In this document: positions 44,939 through 53,319 of the stretch, piece by piece | Layout of the letters: each line of letters begins with the position of its first letter | Position numbering within the stretch: position 1 is the stretch's first letter | From: Halolamina sp. CBA1230 | GTDB taxonomy: Archaea; Halobacteriota; Halobacteria; Halobacteriales; Haloferacaceae | Direction of reading: 5' to 3' | Assembly (NCBI RefSeq): GCF_002025255.2 | Contig: NZ_CP054587.1 | Span: forward strand, 1,178,001-1,242,000 | DNA: 64,000 bases | Translations under genes and position numbers: made by a program | Notes under the pieces: generated by a model | Databases searched by the model: none | What the model was told of the DNA's origin: nothing | The model's input: the letters and a program-made list of their open reading frames with translations, nothing else

Positions 44939-44953
44939 CCACGGCGCGCGACC
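44939..44953 (+). repeat. Structured repeat element, copy D (5' fragment)
   Basis: CCACGGCGCGCGACC repeats the start of copy C; the remainder is missing because the 3' end of folD begins 5 bp later. Either a truncated copy or one partly absorbed by folD. Confidence 0.7.
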
Positions 44954-44957
44954 GGAC

Positions 44958-45875
44958 TCAGTCCAGTTCTATCTCGACGCCCGCCTGCCGAGCCGCGGCC
45001 GTAACGGTGTTCCTGAGCAGCATCGCCCGGGTCATCGGGCCGACGCCGCCGGGGACGGGCGTGATGGCGTCGGCGACCTGCGAGGCGCTCTCGTACTCCA
45101 CGTCGCCGATCAGTTCGCGGTCGTCACCCTCGCCGACCGCGTTGATGCCCACGTCGATCACGACCGAGCCCTCGGCCAGCATCTCGCCGGTGACGAGTTC
45201 GGGGACGCCGGCAGCGACGACCACCACGTCCGCACGGGAGACGTGTGCCGTGAGGTCGTCGGTCTTGGAGTGACAGACCGTCACCGTCGCGTCGGCGTCG
45301 TCGCCGCGGCCGAGCAGGAGGTTCGCGAGCGGCTTCCCCACCAGCTCCGATCGGCCGATGACCACCACGTCCGCGCCGGGGATCTCCACGCCCGCCTCCG
45401 TCAGCAGCCGCTGGATCCCCAGCGGCGTACACGGGACGAACCGCGGGTCGCCCGTCACGAGCCGGCCGACGTTCTCCGGGTGGAACCCGTCGACGTCCTT
45501 CTCGGGGTCGACGCGGCGCAGCGCCGCCGGCTCGTCGACGCCGTCGGTCAGCGGTCGCTGGATCAGGATCCCGTCGATCGCCGGGTCGTCATTGAGTTCG
45601 TCGATCGTCTCGAACAGCTCTGACTGGGGGGCGTCGGTGTCGAGTTCGACGTGCCGGCTCTCGATCCCCACGTCCTCACAGTCGCGCTGCTTCATCCGGA
45701 CGTACGTCTCGCTGGCGGGGTCGTCGCTCATCAGCACGGTCGCCAGCCCCGGGGTCACGCCCTCGCTCCGGAGGCGGTCGACCGCCCCCGAGACCGTCTC
45801 GCGCACCGCCGCGGCGACCGCCTCGCCGTCGATCACGTCCGCACGGTCGGCTCGCTCTCGAATGGCCTCGCTCAC
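44958..45875 (-). CDS. folD: Methylenetetrahydrofolate dehydrogenase/cyclohydrolase
   Basis: A 305-residue bifunctional enzyme interconverting methylene- and formyl-tetrahydrofolate. Motifs: SETYVRMKQRDCEDVGI with the catalytic Tyr and Lys, GILIQRPLTDGVDE, DVDGFHPENVGRL, VVIGRSELVGKPLANLLL (NADP motif) and the terminal PVPGGVGPMTRAML. The start is a GTG at 45875, matched by a TTGAAGTA box 26 nt upstream. Together with glyA, encoded 2.7 kb upstream on the same strand, it supplies one-carbon units. The convergent uspA side holds repeat copies C and D. Confidence 0.96.
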   Translation of the reverse strand: MSEAIRERADRADVIDGEAVAAAVRETVSGAVDRLRSEGVTPGLATVLMSDDPASETYVRMKQRDCEDVGIESRHVELDTDAPQSELFETIDELNDDPAIDGILIQRPLTDGVDEPAALRRVDPEKDVDGFHPENVGRLVTGDPRFVPCTPLGIQRLLTEAGVEIPGADVVVIGRSELVGKPLANLLLGRGDDADATVTVCHSKTDDLTAHVSRADVVVVAAGVPELVTGEMLAEGSVVIDVGINAVGEGDDRELIGDVEYESASQVADAITPVPGGVGPMTRAMLLRNTVTAAARQAGVEIELD

Positions 45876-45963
45876 GGCTGTATCCGGGGGCCGCGCCTAC
45901 TTCAACCCTCGGATACGTGCATAGAAAGTGCACAAAACAGCATCTAGTAACCACGAACGTGTA

Positions 45964-48585
45964 TCACTTCGTCGCTCGGCGGAGCCGGAGCCGTACGACG
46001 GTGGTCCCGTCCCGGCGTTCGAACCCCACGTCGCCGCCGATGGACTCGACGGCCCAGCGCACGAGCCAGAGCCCCAGCCCGCTGCCGTGCTGGAGCTGGG
46101 TGATCTCCCGGCTGCCGGTGACGGCCGCGCGCTCGGTCTCGGGGATGCCCGGCCCGTCGTCGACCACGAACAGGTCGACCCACTCCTCGGGCGCGGGATC
46201 GAACGGGGCGGCCCGGAGCTCGACGGTCGGGGTGTCGTCGCCGTGGACGACCGCGTTCTCGAGCAGTTCCTCCAGCGCGAGCCGGAGGTCCGAAGTCGCG
46301 AGCACCGCGAGATCGCCGACGTCGTCGACCCGGATCGTCGCGTGGGGGAACCGCCCCCGCGCGTCGACCGCGGCCGCCTCGAACAGCCCCGCCACGTCGA
46401 CCGTCGAGCGCTCGGTCTCCGGGTCCTCGATGATCCGCCGGATGCGCTTTGCGGTGTCGCTCAGGTCGATCAGCCCCTCGGCGGCCTCGACGAGGGCGGC
46501 GGCCTCCGACTCGGCTTCGGGGTCGTCCGCCCGGTCGAGCACGTTCTCGGCGCGGCCGATCACGACCCCGAGATCGTTCCGGAGGTTGTGTCTGAGCAGC
46601 CGGTCGAGCACTTTCACGTGGCGCTCCCGGCGCTCGATGTCGGTCACGTCGGTGTAGATCCCGAACGCGCGGACCGCCCCGTTCTCGGCGTAGGGGATCC
46701 CCCGGAACAGGAACGTCCGCGCGCCGTGGACGGTCTCCCGGCGGACTTTCGCCCCCGTCACCTCCCCCTCGCGGACCCGCTCGTTGATCGCCTCCGGCGG
46801 CGTGTCCGCGGTCTGCTCGCCGCCGGGCAGGCTGAGCACCTCGTCGATCGGACGGCCGACGATCGAATCGCGGTCGACGTCGAACACCTCCGCGAACGCG
46901 TCGTTGGCCGCGCGGATCACCGGCCCGCCCTCGACGTGTTCGGCGTCGACGACCGGGTCGGGGAGGTTCTCGAACAGCGTCCACAGCCGCTCGTGCTCCC
47001 GGCGGAGGTCCTCGCGGGTCTCGGCGAGCGTCGAGCGGTCCTCGACGATGCCGACGAGGCTCGTCCCACGATCGGTCGGTTCGAGCACCGAGAGCTCGAC
47101 CTGGGCGGGGAACGACTCCCCCTCGACCGGCTCGATCCGGAGTTCGAGCGAGAGCTCCGACACCCCCTCGCGGAGACGGTTCTCCGCGCGGTAGAACGCC
47201 GCCACGTCGACGAACTCCACGATATGCTCGCCGACGAGCTCCTCCCGGTTCGCGCCGAGGTGCTGGGCCAGCGGCGCCGACACGTAGTCGATCAACCGGT
47301 CCTCGTCGAGCACGAACACCATCCCTCGCACCGACTCCAGTACCGCCTCCCGACGACGGAGCTGTGTCTCCCGTTCCGCCCGGTCCAGCGCCGCGGTCAC
47401 CGTCGTCGACAGCAGCCGCGCCAGCGAGACGTCGCCCTCGTCGAACGCGTCGGGCGCGGTCGACCCGATACTCAGCACGCCGTGGGCCCCAAGTGGCAGA
47501 GAGATGGTCGAACTGATCTCGCCGAACCGTTCCTCGCCAAGCTCCGTCGACACCTGCGGGATCCCCTCCTCGTAGACGGTGCCGGAGATGCTCTCCCCGG
47601 CGTCGTACGTCGACCGCTCGGGCATCATGTCGTCGACGGGGGCGGTCTTGGCCGCCACCCGGAGGCTGTCGTCGCCCGGGTCGTAGAGCCGGACGACCAC
47701 GACTTCGAGGCCGAGCACGTCCCGGGTCGCCTCGCACGCGACCGCGGCGATCGCGTCGGGCGTCTCGGCGGCGAACAGCCGGCGGGTGACGCCGTGGAGT
47801 CGGTCGAGCACGACCCGCCGGCGCTCGGCCGCGTCGAGCTCCTCGACCGTGATCGTCGCCCCGCTCTCGGTCGGGTGGGCGGTCAGCTCCAGCCAGCGGT
47901 TGGCCGGCATCAGCCGCTTCACCGTCGTGACGGTGCCGTCGTCGACGGCGAGGTCGTCCAGCCCCCGTTCCAGCCGGTGGAGGTCGGCCCACGGCAGCGT
48001 CTCGTGGAGCGCGCTCCCCAGCAGCGTCTCGGCCTCCCGGTCCAGCAGTTCGGCGGCGCGCTCACCCACGTAGGTGAGATGCCCCTGATCGTCGACACAC
48101 AGCGTCCCGCGGGGCGGTCGATCGTTCTCCGGCTCCACCGTCCCGGCCGGCGCCGGCGGCTCCCCAGCGTCACCGCGGGGGGCGTAGTCGTCGGAGCCGA
48201 TCCCGTCGGCGATCGAAACCGACTCCGGACCGGGTTCCGGCCCCGGTGCCGCGCCCGCGAGTCGGTCGGCGAGCGCCTCGACGCTCCACGCCTCGGCGTC
48301 CCGTGGGAACACCACGTCGATGCCGGCCGCGCTGGCCGCGCTCACACCGTCGGCGGTCGTCGCTGGCGGGCAGTAGGCGATCGGAACCGCCGGGACGGCC
48401 GCACGGAGCCCGTCGAGGTCGGCGGCGTCCGTGCCGACGACGACGGCGGCGGGGCGGTAACGCGTCGCCGCGTCGGCCGCGGCACCAGGGTCGGCCGCCC
48501 GGATCGACCAGCCGCGCCGCTGGGCGAGGCTGGCGACGGCGTCGGGGGGTTCGCGGGGACCAACCCAGAGGAGGGTCTCGCTCAT
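45964..48585 (-). CDS. Multi-sensor histidine kinase (PAS-GAF-PAS-PAS)
   Basis: An 873-residue cytoplasmic sensor kinase without transmembrane helices. The N-terminus (1-110) resembles a receiver fold without the phospho-acceptor Asp. Then come a PAS-like domain (about 155-265), a GAF domain (about 270-410), a PAS (about 420-540) and a PAS (about 550-665). The kinase core has the haloarchaeal H-box VKVLDRLLRHNLRNDLGVV with the phospho-His, an N-box ALEELLENAVVHG and the G1/G2 boxes VVDDGPGI and GSGLGLWLV. Signal unknown; no partner response regulator is adjacent. A GATAAA box at 48611 is placed for a leaderless transcript. Confidence 0.92.
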   Translation of the reverse strand: MSETLLWVGPREPPDAVASLAQRRGWSIRAADPGAAADAATRYRPAAVVVGTDAADLDGLRAAVPAVPIAYCPPATTADGVSAASAAGIDVVFPRDAEAWSVEALADRLAGAAPGPEPGPESVSIADGIGSDDYAPRGDAGEPPAPAGTVEPENDRPPRGTLCVDDQGHLTYVGERAAELLDREAETLLGSALHETLPWADLHRLERGLDDLAVDDGTVTTVKRLMPANRWLELTAHPTESGATITVEELDAAERRRVVLDRLHGVTRRLFAAETPDAIAAVACEATRDVLGLEVVVVRLYDPGDDSLRVAAKTAPVDDMMPERSTYDAGESISGTVYEEGIPQVSTELGEERFGEISSTISLPLGAHGVLSIGSTAPDAFDEGDVSLARLLSTTVTAALDRAERETQLRRREAVLESVRGMVFVLDEDRLIDYVSAPLAQHLGANREELVGEHIVEFVDVAAFYRAENRLREGVSELSLELRIEPVEGESFPAQVELSVLEPTDRGTSLVGIVEDRSTLAETREDLRREHERLWTLFENLPDPVVDAEHVEGGPVIRAANDAFAEVFDVDRDSIVGRPIDEVLSLPGGEQTADTPPEAINERVREGEVTGAKVRRETVHGARTFLFRGIPYAENGAVRAFGIYTDVTDIERRERHVKVLDRLLRHNLRNDLGVVIGRAENVLDRADDPEAESEAAALVEAAEGLIDLSDTAKRIRRIIEDPETERSTVDVAGLFEAAAVDARGRFPHATIRVDDVGDLAVLATSDLRLALEELLENAVVHGDDTPTVELRAAPFDPAPEEWVDLFVVDDGPGIPETERAAVTGSREITQLQHGSGLGLWLVRWAVESIGGDVGFERRDGTTVVRLRLRRATK

Positions 48586-48610
48586 CTACCGTCCACTGCG
48601 ACTCCCGACT

Positions 48611-48616
48611 GATAAA
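48611..48616 (-). promoter_or_regulatory. TATA box of the sensor kinase gene
   Basis: TTTATC on the minus strand, centred 28 nt before the ATG at 48585. Confidence 0.65.
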
Positions 48617-48630
48617 GCCGGTCGGTCGCG

Positions 48631-49878
48631 CTACTCGTACAGCGGGTGCTTCCCCGTCAGCTCCCCGACCGTCTCGGAGACCTCGGCGAGCACGTCCTCG
48701 TCGTCGGGGGCGTCGACGACGTCGACGATGCAGTCCGCGACGGTCCGGCAGTCGCTGGCGGTGAACCCGCGGGTCGTGATCGCGGGCGTACCCACGCGGA
48801 TCCCGGAGGGGTTGAACGGCGAGCGCGTCTCGCCGGGGACGGTGTTTGCGTTGAGGACGATCCCGGCCTTCTCGAGCGCTTCCTCGACGTCCTTCCCGGT
48901 CGTGTCGGGGTGGGACGGCCGGAGGTCCGCGAGCACGAGGTGGGTGTCGGTGCCGCCGGAGACCAGATCGAGGCCGCGCTCGTCGAGCCGTTCGGCCATC
49001 GCCTCCGCGTTGGTGACGACGCGGTCGGCGTACTCCTCGAACTCGGGGGTGAGCGCCTCCCCGAAGCCGACCGCCTTCCCGGCGATGTTGTGCATCAGCG
49101 GGCCGCCCTGCATCCCGGGGATGACCGCCTTGTCGACGGCTTCGGCCCACTCCTCGCCGCACAGCACCATCCCGCCGCGGCCGGCGCGGATGGTCTTGTG
49201 GGTGGAGCCACTGACGAAGTCGGCGACGCCGACCGGCGACTCGTGGACGCCCGCGGCGACGAGGCCGGTGATGTGGGCGATGTCCGCGAGGTGGAGCGCG
49301 TCGGCCGCGTCGGCCGCGGCCTGGATTCGCTCCCACTCGACCTCGCGGGGGTAGGCGGAGTAGCCCGAGACGATCATGTCGGGCTCGAACTGCTCGGCCT
49401 GCTCGTACAGCCCCTCGTAGTCAATGTACCCCGTCTCGTCGTCGCACTCGTAGTGCTGGACGTCGAAATGTTCGCCCACGAAGTTCGCGGAGTGGCCGTG
49501 GCTGAGGTGGCCGCCGTGGGTCAGATCGAGGCTCAGGATCTTGTCGCCCGGCTCGAGGGCGGCGATGTACACCGCCATGTTGGCCTGCGAGCCGGAGTGG
49601 GGCTGGACGTTGACGTGCTCGGCGCCCCAGAGCTCCTTCGCTCGGTCGATCGCGAGCTGCTCGACGGTGTCGGCGTGCTCACAGCCGCCGTAGTAGCGCT
49701 GTCCGGGGTACCCCTCGGCGTACTTGTTGGTGAGCGCGCTGGACTGGGCGTCCATCACCGCCTCGGAGACGTGGTTCTCGCTGGCGATCAGCGTGATCGT
49801 GTCCCGCTGGCGGTCTGTCTCGGCTTCGAGCGCGTCCGCGACTTCGGGATCGACCTGTCGAACGTGATCGTGCTCCAT
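48631..49878 (-). CDS. glyA: Serine hydroxymethyltransferase
   Basis: A 415-residue PLP enzyme converting serine and tetrahydrofolate to glycine and methylene-tetrahydrofolate. Motifs: LIASENHVSEAVMDAQSSAL, YAEGYPGQRYYGG, LADIAHITGLVAAG and VSGSTHKTIRAGRGG with the PLP-binding Lys (in the more common form TTHKTLRGPRGG). The ATG at 49878 is chosen over the longer frame to 50019. A TTAA box 29 nt upstream fits leaderless transcription. Works with folD in one-carbon metabolism. Confidence 0.96.
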   Translation of the reverse strand: MEHDHVRQVDPEVADALEAETDRQRDTITLIASENHVSEAVMDAQSSALTNKYAEGYPGQRYYGGCEHADTVEQLAIDRAKELWGAEHVNVQPHSGSQANMAVYIAALEPGDKILSLDLTHGGHLSHGHSANFVGEHFDVQHYECDDETGYIDYEGLYEQAEQFEPDMIVSGYSAYPREVEWERIQAAADAADALHLADIAHITGLVAAGVHESPVGVADFVSGSTHKTIRAGRGGMVLCGEEWAEAVDKAVIPGMQGGPLMHNIAGKAVGFGEALTPEFEEYADRVVTNAEAMAERLDERGLDLVSGGTDTHLVLADLRPSHPDTTGKDVEEALEKAGIVLNANTVPGETRSPFNPSGIRVGTPAITTRGFTASDCRTVADCIVDVVDAPDDEDVLAEVSETVGELTGKHPLYE

Positions 49879-49902
49879 ACGCGCAATCGGGGCCAGGGCC
49901 GG

Positions 49903-49911
49903 GTTAAGCCT
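49903..49911 (-). promoter_or_regulatory. TATA box of glyA
   Basis: GGCTTAACCC on the minus strand, centred about 29 nt upstream of the ATG at 49878. Confidence 0.6.
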
Positions 49912-50365
49912 GACTGTCGGCGAGCCACCGATCCCGGAAGACGGGAGCACGAGGGTCGCCGTCGATAGCTCGGCGCCGCCCGGCAGAGGTTTCCAGTGAT
50001 CTCCTGCGGTGGCATCCACTGATCGACGGAGCTCGCGGGGCCGACGGGATCAGCTACGAGGCTCCTCTATCGGCGGCCCAGAGTCGACCGATCCCGCCGC
50101 CGGCGCCGTCGACACCCCGTCCGCGGCCATCGCACTGTCTGAATGGCCACGAACCGCGGGTGCCACGCGAGTCGCCCACCGACATCTTGTGTCGTCAATC
50201 ATTACAGATCCCCGTGCCGACACGTTCGAAGAACGGCACCGTTGGGTGCAGTGACCACCATGTTTAGTTATGAAATATCACGAGTCATAATTTCAGGTAG
50301 AAGCCCTCAGACGCCAGTATTCCCGTTAATATTAAATACCGCGTATCGCATATACTCTAGTAGGA
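49912..50365 (+). other. Intergenic region upstream of the TbsP-like gene
   Basis: About 450 bp without a convincing gene; an 81-codon frame at 50009-50254 is Arg/Ser/Thr-rich and probably spurious. The last 120 bp are strikingly A/T-rich for this genome and contain the inverted pairs TTATGA/TCATAA (50268-50273, 50285-50290) and TGAAAT/ATTTCA (50271-50276, 50290-50295), possible operator sites, plus the TATA box below. Confidence 0.55.
50332..50338 (+). promoter_or_regulatory. TATA box of the TbsP-like gene
   Basis: TTAAATA centred about 31 nt before the ATG at 50366, within the A/T-rich block. Confidence 0.65.
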
Positions 50366-51187
50366 ATGAATTCGAATTTACTCGGCGACGAAATCGAGGA
50401 TATCCTGCGGGAGAGCATCGAAGACGCCGGCGACGAGATCCTGTTCGTCGGTCCCTCGGCGGCAGCGGTGGAGGCGCTGATCGAACTCGGCACGGAGTTC
50501 GACGGCGAGTTCCCGACGGTGAAACTGCTGGCCGACGAGCGCATGCTTAAAGACGTGATGGACGACTTCCTCGTCGCTAGCAACGCCGCCGACCTGGTCG
50601 AGGCAGGCAGCCTCGAACTCCGGACCCTCGACGACGGTGTCGACAACGCGCTGCTCGTGACCGAGGACCGAACGGTCGCCGTCGTCACCGCCGGCGACGC
50701 CGTCGCCGGGCTGTCGACCGACGACGAGTCGTTCGTCACACAGGCCCACGAGGAGTACAGCGAACGCTTCGAGGGCGCCGAGGCGTTCAACCTCCGGACG
50801 CCCGCGATCTCGCGAGTCCGCGAGACCATGGCGGAGGATATCGGCGAGCAGCCCCGCGCCGACTTCGACACGGTGCTCGACTCGCTCGAAACCGCCCGCG
50901 GTGACGGCGACGGGCTCGACGAGGTGACCATCTCGCTGCTGGTCGCCGCCAAGAACGACGTGCTGCTGTACGACATCAGCAAGTGGGGCGAGGACGTCGG
51001 GATCGCCTCGAAGGCGACGTTCTCCCGGACCAAGACCCGCCTCGAGGAGCTGGGGCTGATCGACACCGAGAAGGTGCCCATCGACGTGGGCCGACCCCGT
51101 CTGCGCCTCAAACTCGGCGACGAACAGCTCCACGACGCCGACGCCGAGGAGCTCGCCAGCGTCGCCCAGTCGATGATCGCGAGCTGA
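50366..51187 (+). CDS. TbsP-like transcriptional regulator (DUF5821)
   Basis: A 273-residue haloarchaeal regulator. The N-terminal about 180 residues (MNSNLLGDEIEDILRESIED, ILFVGPSAAAVEALIELG) form an alpha/beta domain resembling inactive phospholipase-D-like modules. The C-terminus is a winged helix (VTISLLVAAKNDVLLYDISK, GIASKATFSRTKTRLEELGL, VDVGRPRLRLKLGD). It matches my memory of the family DUF5821, whose Haloferax member TbsP acts with TrmB in glycolytic gene control; the identification is not verified. The AT-rich upstream region with inverted repeats suggests autoregulation. It is followed 45 bp downstream by the YcaO gene. Confidence 0.8.
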   Translation: MNSNLLGDEIEDILRESIEDAGDEILFVGPSAAAVEALIELGTEFDGEFPTVKLLADERMLKDVMDDFLVASNAADLVEAGSLELRTLDDGVDNALLVTEDRTVAVVTAGDAVAGLSTDDESFVTQAHEEYSERFEGAEAFNLRTPAISRVRETMAEDIGEQPRADFDTVLDSLETARGDGDGLDEVTISLLVAAKNDVLLYDISKWGEDVGIASKATFSRTKTRLEELGLIDTEKVPIDVGRPRLRLKLGDEQLHDADAEELASVAQSMIAS

Positions 51188-51232
51188 GCCGGCACCCGTT
51201 CCTTTTTGCGAGCGGCGTCCCCCTCCCGAGAT

Positions 51233-52948
51233 ATGGATATCGGAATCGTCGGGAGCGGCCCCGCCGTCGACGCGATCGAGGCGGCGATGGACGACCTCGA
51301 CGTACGCGTGGTCGCGGCCGGGAGCGACGAGTTCGCCGACGTCGGGCTCTGTTTCGTCGTCGGCGCCGCCGGCGCGGAGGCGTTCGGGACCGCCGCCGAC
51401 ACCGGCGCGCTGGATCGCTGGGTCGCCGTCGAGATCGGCGGCATCGGCGGGCACGCCGTCGACGAGGTGGACGCCGCCGTCTCGGCGTTCACGCCCGACT
51501 CGGGCTGCTACCGCTGTCTGCAACGCCGCGTCGCCGCGACGACCGAGGCGAGCGAGGACGACCCGTCCGCACCCACGAGCGCCGTGCGCTACGCGGGCGC
51601 GGTCGCGGGCCGCCGGGCGACGAGGATCCTGACCGGCGAGGATCTCGGCGGTACGGTCGTTGAGGTCGCTGACGCGGACGTCCAGCGCCGGTTCCAGCCG
51701 GTGCCGTACTGTGGCTGTGCCGGCGGGCGTGATCGAACGCTTTCGCTCGACTACCGTGAGACCGACCTCGACAGCGCCGTCGGGCGGGCCGAGATCGCGG
51801 TCGACGACCGCGTCGGCCTCATCGAGCAGGTGGGCGAACAGGCGTCGTTCCCGCTGCCGTACTACCTCGCGTCGATCGCGGGGACCGAAGGGTTCTCCGA
51901 CGCGAGCGCCGCCCCCTTCGCGGCGGGCGCCGCTGTCGACTGGAACGAGGCGTACATGAAGGCGCTCGGCGAGGGGCTGGAGCGCTACGCAGCCGGCGTC
52001 TACCGGAACGCGGAGTTCCGCCGCGCGACCGCGACGGCGCTCGACGGCGCCGTGTTCCCGACGCGGTTCGTCACGAGCGACGGCTACGACCCGGGCCCCG
52101 AGGCCGAGCGCCCGTGGGTACCGGGACTGGAGCTCACGAGCGAGGACGGCGTCTGGCTCCCCGCCGAGGTCGTCCAGTACCCCCCGCCCGAGCGGCGGAT
52201 CAAGCCGCCGATCACCACCGGGCTCGGTCTCGGGAGTTCGACCGTCGAGGCGACGATCTCCGGGCTCTCGGAGGTGATCGAACGCGACGCCGCGATGCTC
52301 GCGTGGTACTCCGACTACGAGCCGCTGGGGCTGTCGGTCGACGACGAGGAGTTCCGCGAACTCGAGAAGCGCGCCCGCGCCGAGGAACTCTGGGTGTCGG
52401 TCACGCTGCTCACGCAGGATATCGACGTGCCGGCCGTCGCCGCGACGGTCCACCGCGACGACGGTGAGTGGCCCCGCTTCGCTGCCGGCTCCGGGGCCGC
52501 GCTGGATCCCGTCGACGCCGCGACGGGCGCGTTCGCGGAGGCGCTCCAGAACTGGACCGAACTCCGGGATATGGGCCCGGAACAGGCGAGCGAGGAGGGT
52601 GGCGCCATCGGCGAGTACGCCGAGTTCCCGGACCGTGTCCGGGAGCTCACCCACCCCGAGACGACTGTGCCGGCCGACTCGGTCGCGGACGAGGCTGCGG
52701 AGTTCTCTGGCGAGGCAGCGCTCGACGCACTCGTGGAGCGCGTCGCCGACGCCGGCCTCACGCCCTACGCCGCCCGAACGACGACCCGGGACGTGGCTGC
52801 GCTGGGGTTCGAAGGCGTCCGCGCCGTGATCCCGGAGGCACAGCCGCTGTTCACAGCCGAGCCGTTCTTCGGTGATCGGCTGGAACGCGTGGCGGCGTCG
52901 ATGGGGTTCGAGGCGAAGCCGGGGCGGGCGTACCACCCGTTCCCGTAA
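51233..52948 (+). CDS. YcaO domain protein with N-terminal E1-like region
   Basis: A 571-residue protein. The N-terminal about 180 residues (MDIGIVGSGPAVDAIEAAMD, then CYRCLQRR and PYCGCAGGR with a four-Cys zinc-type site) resemble the E1/ThiF-like clamp domain fused to YcaO in azoline-forming cyclodehydratases. Residues about 210-571 are the YcaO fold with GLGLGSSTVEATISGLSEVI and VIERDAAMLAWY, ATP-binding-type Glu/Arg pairs, and a C-terminus AYHPFP close to the Pro-rich end of cyclodehydratases. YcaO enzymes activate amide backbones with ATP to make azolines, thioamides or amidines. No precursor peptide gene is evident nearby. The ATG is at 51233. Confidence 0.87.
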   Translation: MDIGIVGSGPAVDAIEAAMDDLDVRVVAAGSDEFADVGLCFVVGAAGAEAFGTAADTGALDRWVAVEIGGIGGHAVDEVDAAVSAFTPDSGCYRCLQRRVAATTEASEDDPSAPTSAVRYAGAVAGRRATRILTGEDLGGTVVEVADADVQRRFQPVPYCGCAGGRDRTLSLDYRETDLDSAVGRAEIAVDDRVGLIEQVGEQASFPLPYYLASIAGTEGFSDASAAPFAAGAAVDWNEAYMKALGEGLERYAAGVYRNAEFRRATATALDGAVFPTRFVTSDGYDPGPEAERPWVPGLELTSEDGVWLPAEVVQYPPPERRIKPPITTGLGLGSSTVEATISGLSEVIERDAAMLAWYSDYEPLGLSVDDEEFRELEKRARAEELWVSVTLLTQDIDVPAVAATVHRDDGEWPRFAAGSGAALDPVDAATGAFAEALQNWTELRDMGPEQASEEGGAIGEYAEFPDRVRELTHPETTVPADSVADEAAEFSGEAALDALVERVADAGLTPYAARTTTRDVAALGFEGVRAVIPEAQPLFTAEPFFGDRLERVAASMGFEAKPGRAYHPFP

Positions 52949-52950
52949 CC

Positions 52951-53296
52951 GACCACGTTCACGGGAGCGAAGTGGTTCGAGAGAGCTTCGCTCTCTCGTC
53001 ATGTCGTCAGAACTCTTCGAGTTCTGACTGCTAACCGGAAATCTCTGATTTCCGGTGATGCCGAGAGGCGCAACGCGCCTCTCGTAGCACTCCCGTGAGC
53101 CAGCCAGAAATCTCCGATTTCTGGCGACGTCGTCAGACGCGACGCGTCTGACTGCGGGCAGGAAGGCGGCGCCTTCCTGCAACGGCGCGCGACCTGCCGC
53201 GCGCTCCGTCGCGTCACCAGAACGCTGCGCGTTCTGGTTGGCGAACGAGAGTCGGCGACTCTCGTTAACGCGGCTACGGAGCCTGATGCCGTGGTC
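52951..53296 (+). repeat. Expanded structured repeat (copy E) containing a nested array of nine hairpins
   Basis: Bounded by GACCACG (52951-52957) and CGTGGTC (53290-53296). Perfect hairpins with 3-nt loops occur at 52978-52998, 53006-53028, 53034-53056, 53062-53084, 53103-53125, 53132-53152, 53158-53180, 53216-53238 and 53244-53266. Seven have 10-bp arms and two have 9-bp arms. Larger stems enclose them: TCACGGGAG/CTCCCGTGA (52959-52967, 53090-53098) and TGCTA/TAGCA (53029-53033, 53085-53089). The family strings GGCGCGCGACCTG (53184-53196) and GGAGCC...ATGCCGTGG (53279-53294) flank the last hairpins. It fills the gap between convergent genes. Confidence 0.93.
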
Positions 53297-53319
53297 GTGT
53301 CTCGACGTCCCGGGAATCG

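Noticed and set aside
45928..48612. 894-codon frame on the plus strand
   Set aside because: It is the exact antisense of the sensor kinase, Arg/Asp/Val-rich without domains; long antisense frames are normal in GC-rich genomes.
50009..50254. 81-codon frame upstream of the TbsP-like gene
   Set aside because: Composition Arg/Ser/Thr-rich, no TATA box at the right distance, and it lies in a likely regulatory region.
52999..53217. 72-codon minus-strand frame with repeated peptide SPEIxDFxLA, considered as a YcaO precursor peptide
   Set aside because: The repetition is caused by the hairpin arms; there is no leader-like sequence or Cys/Ser/Thr-rich core.
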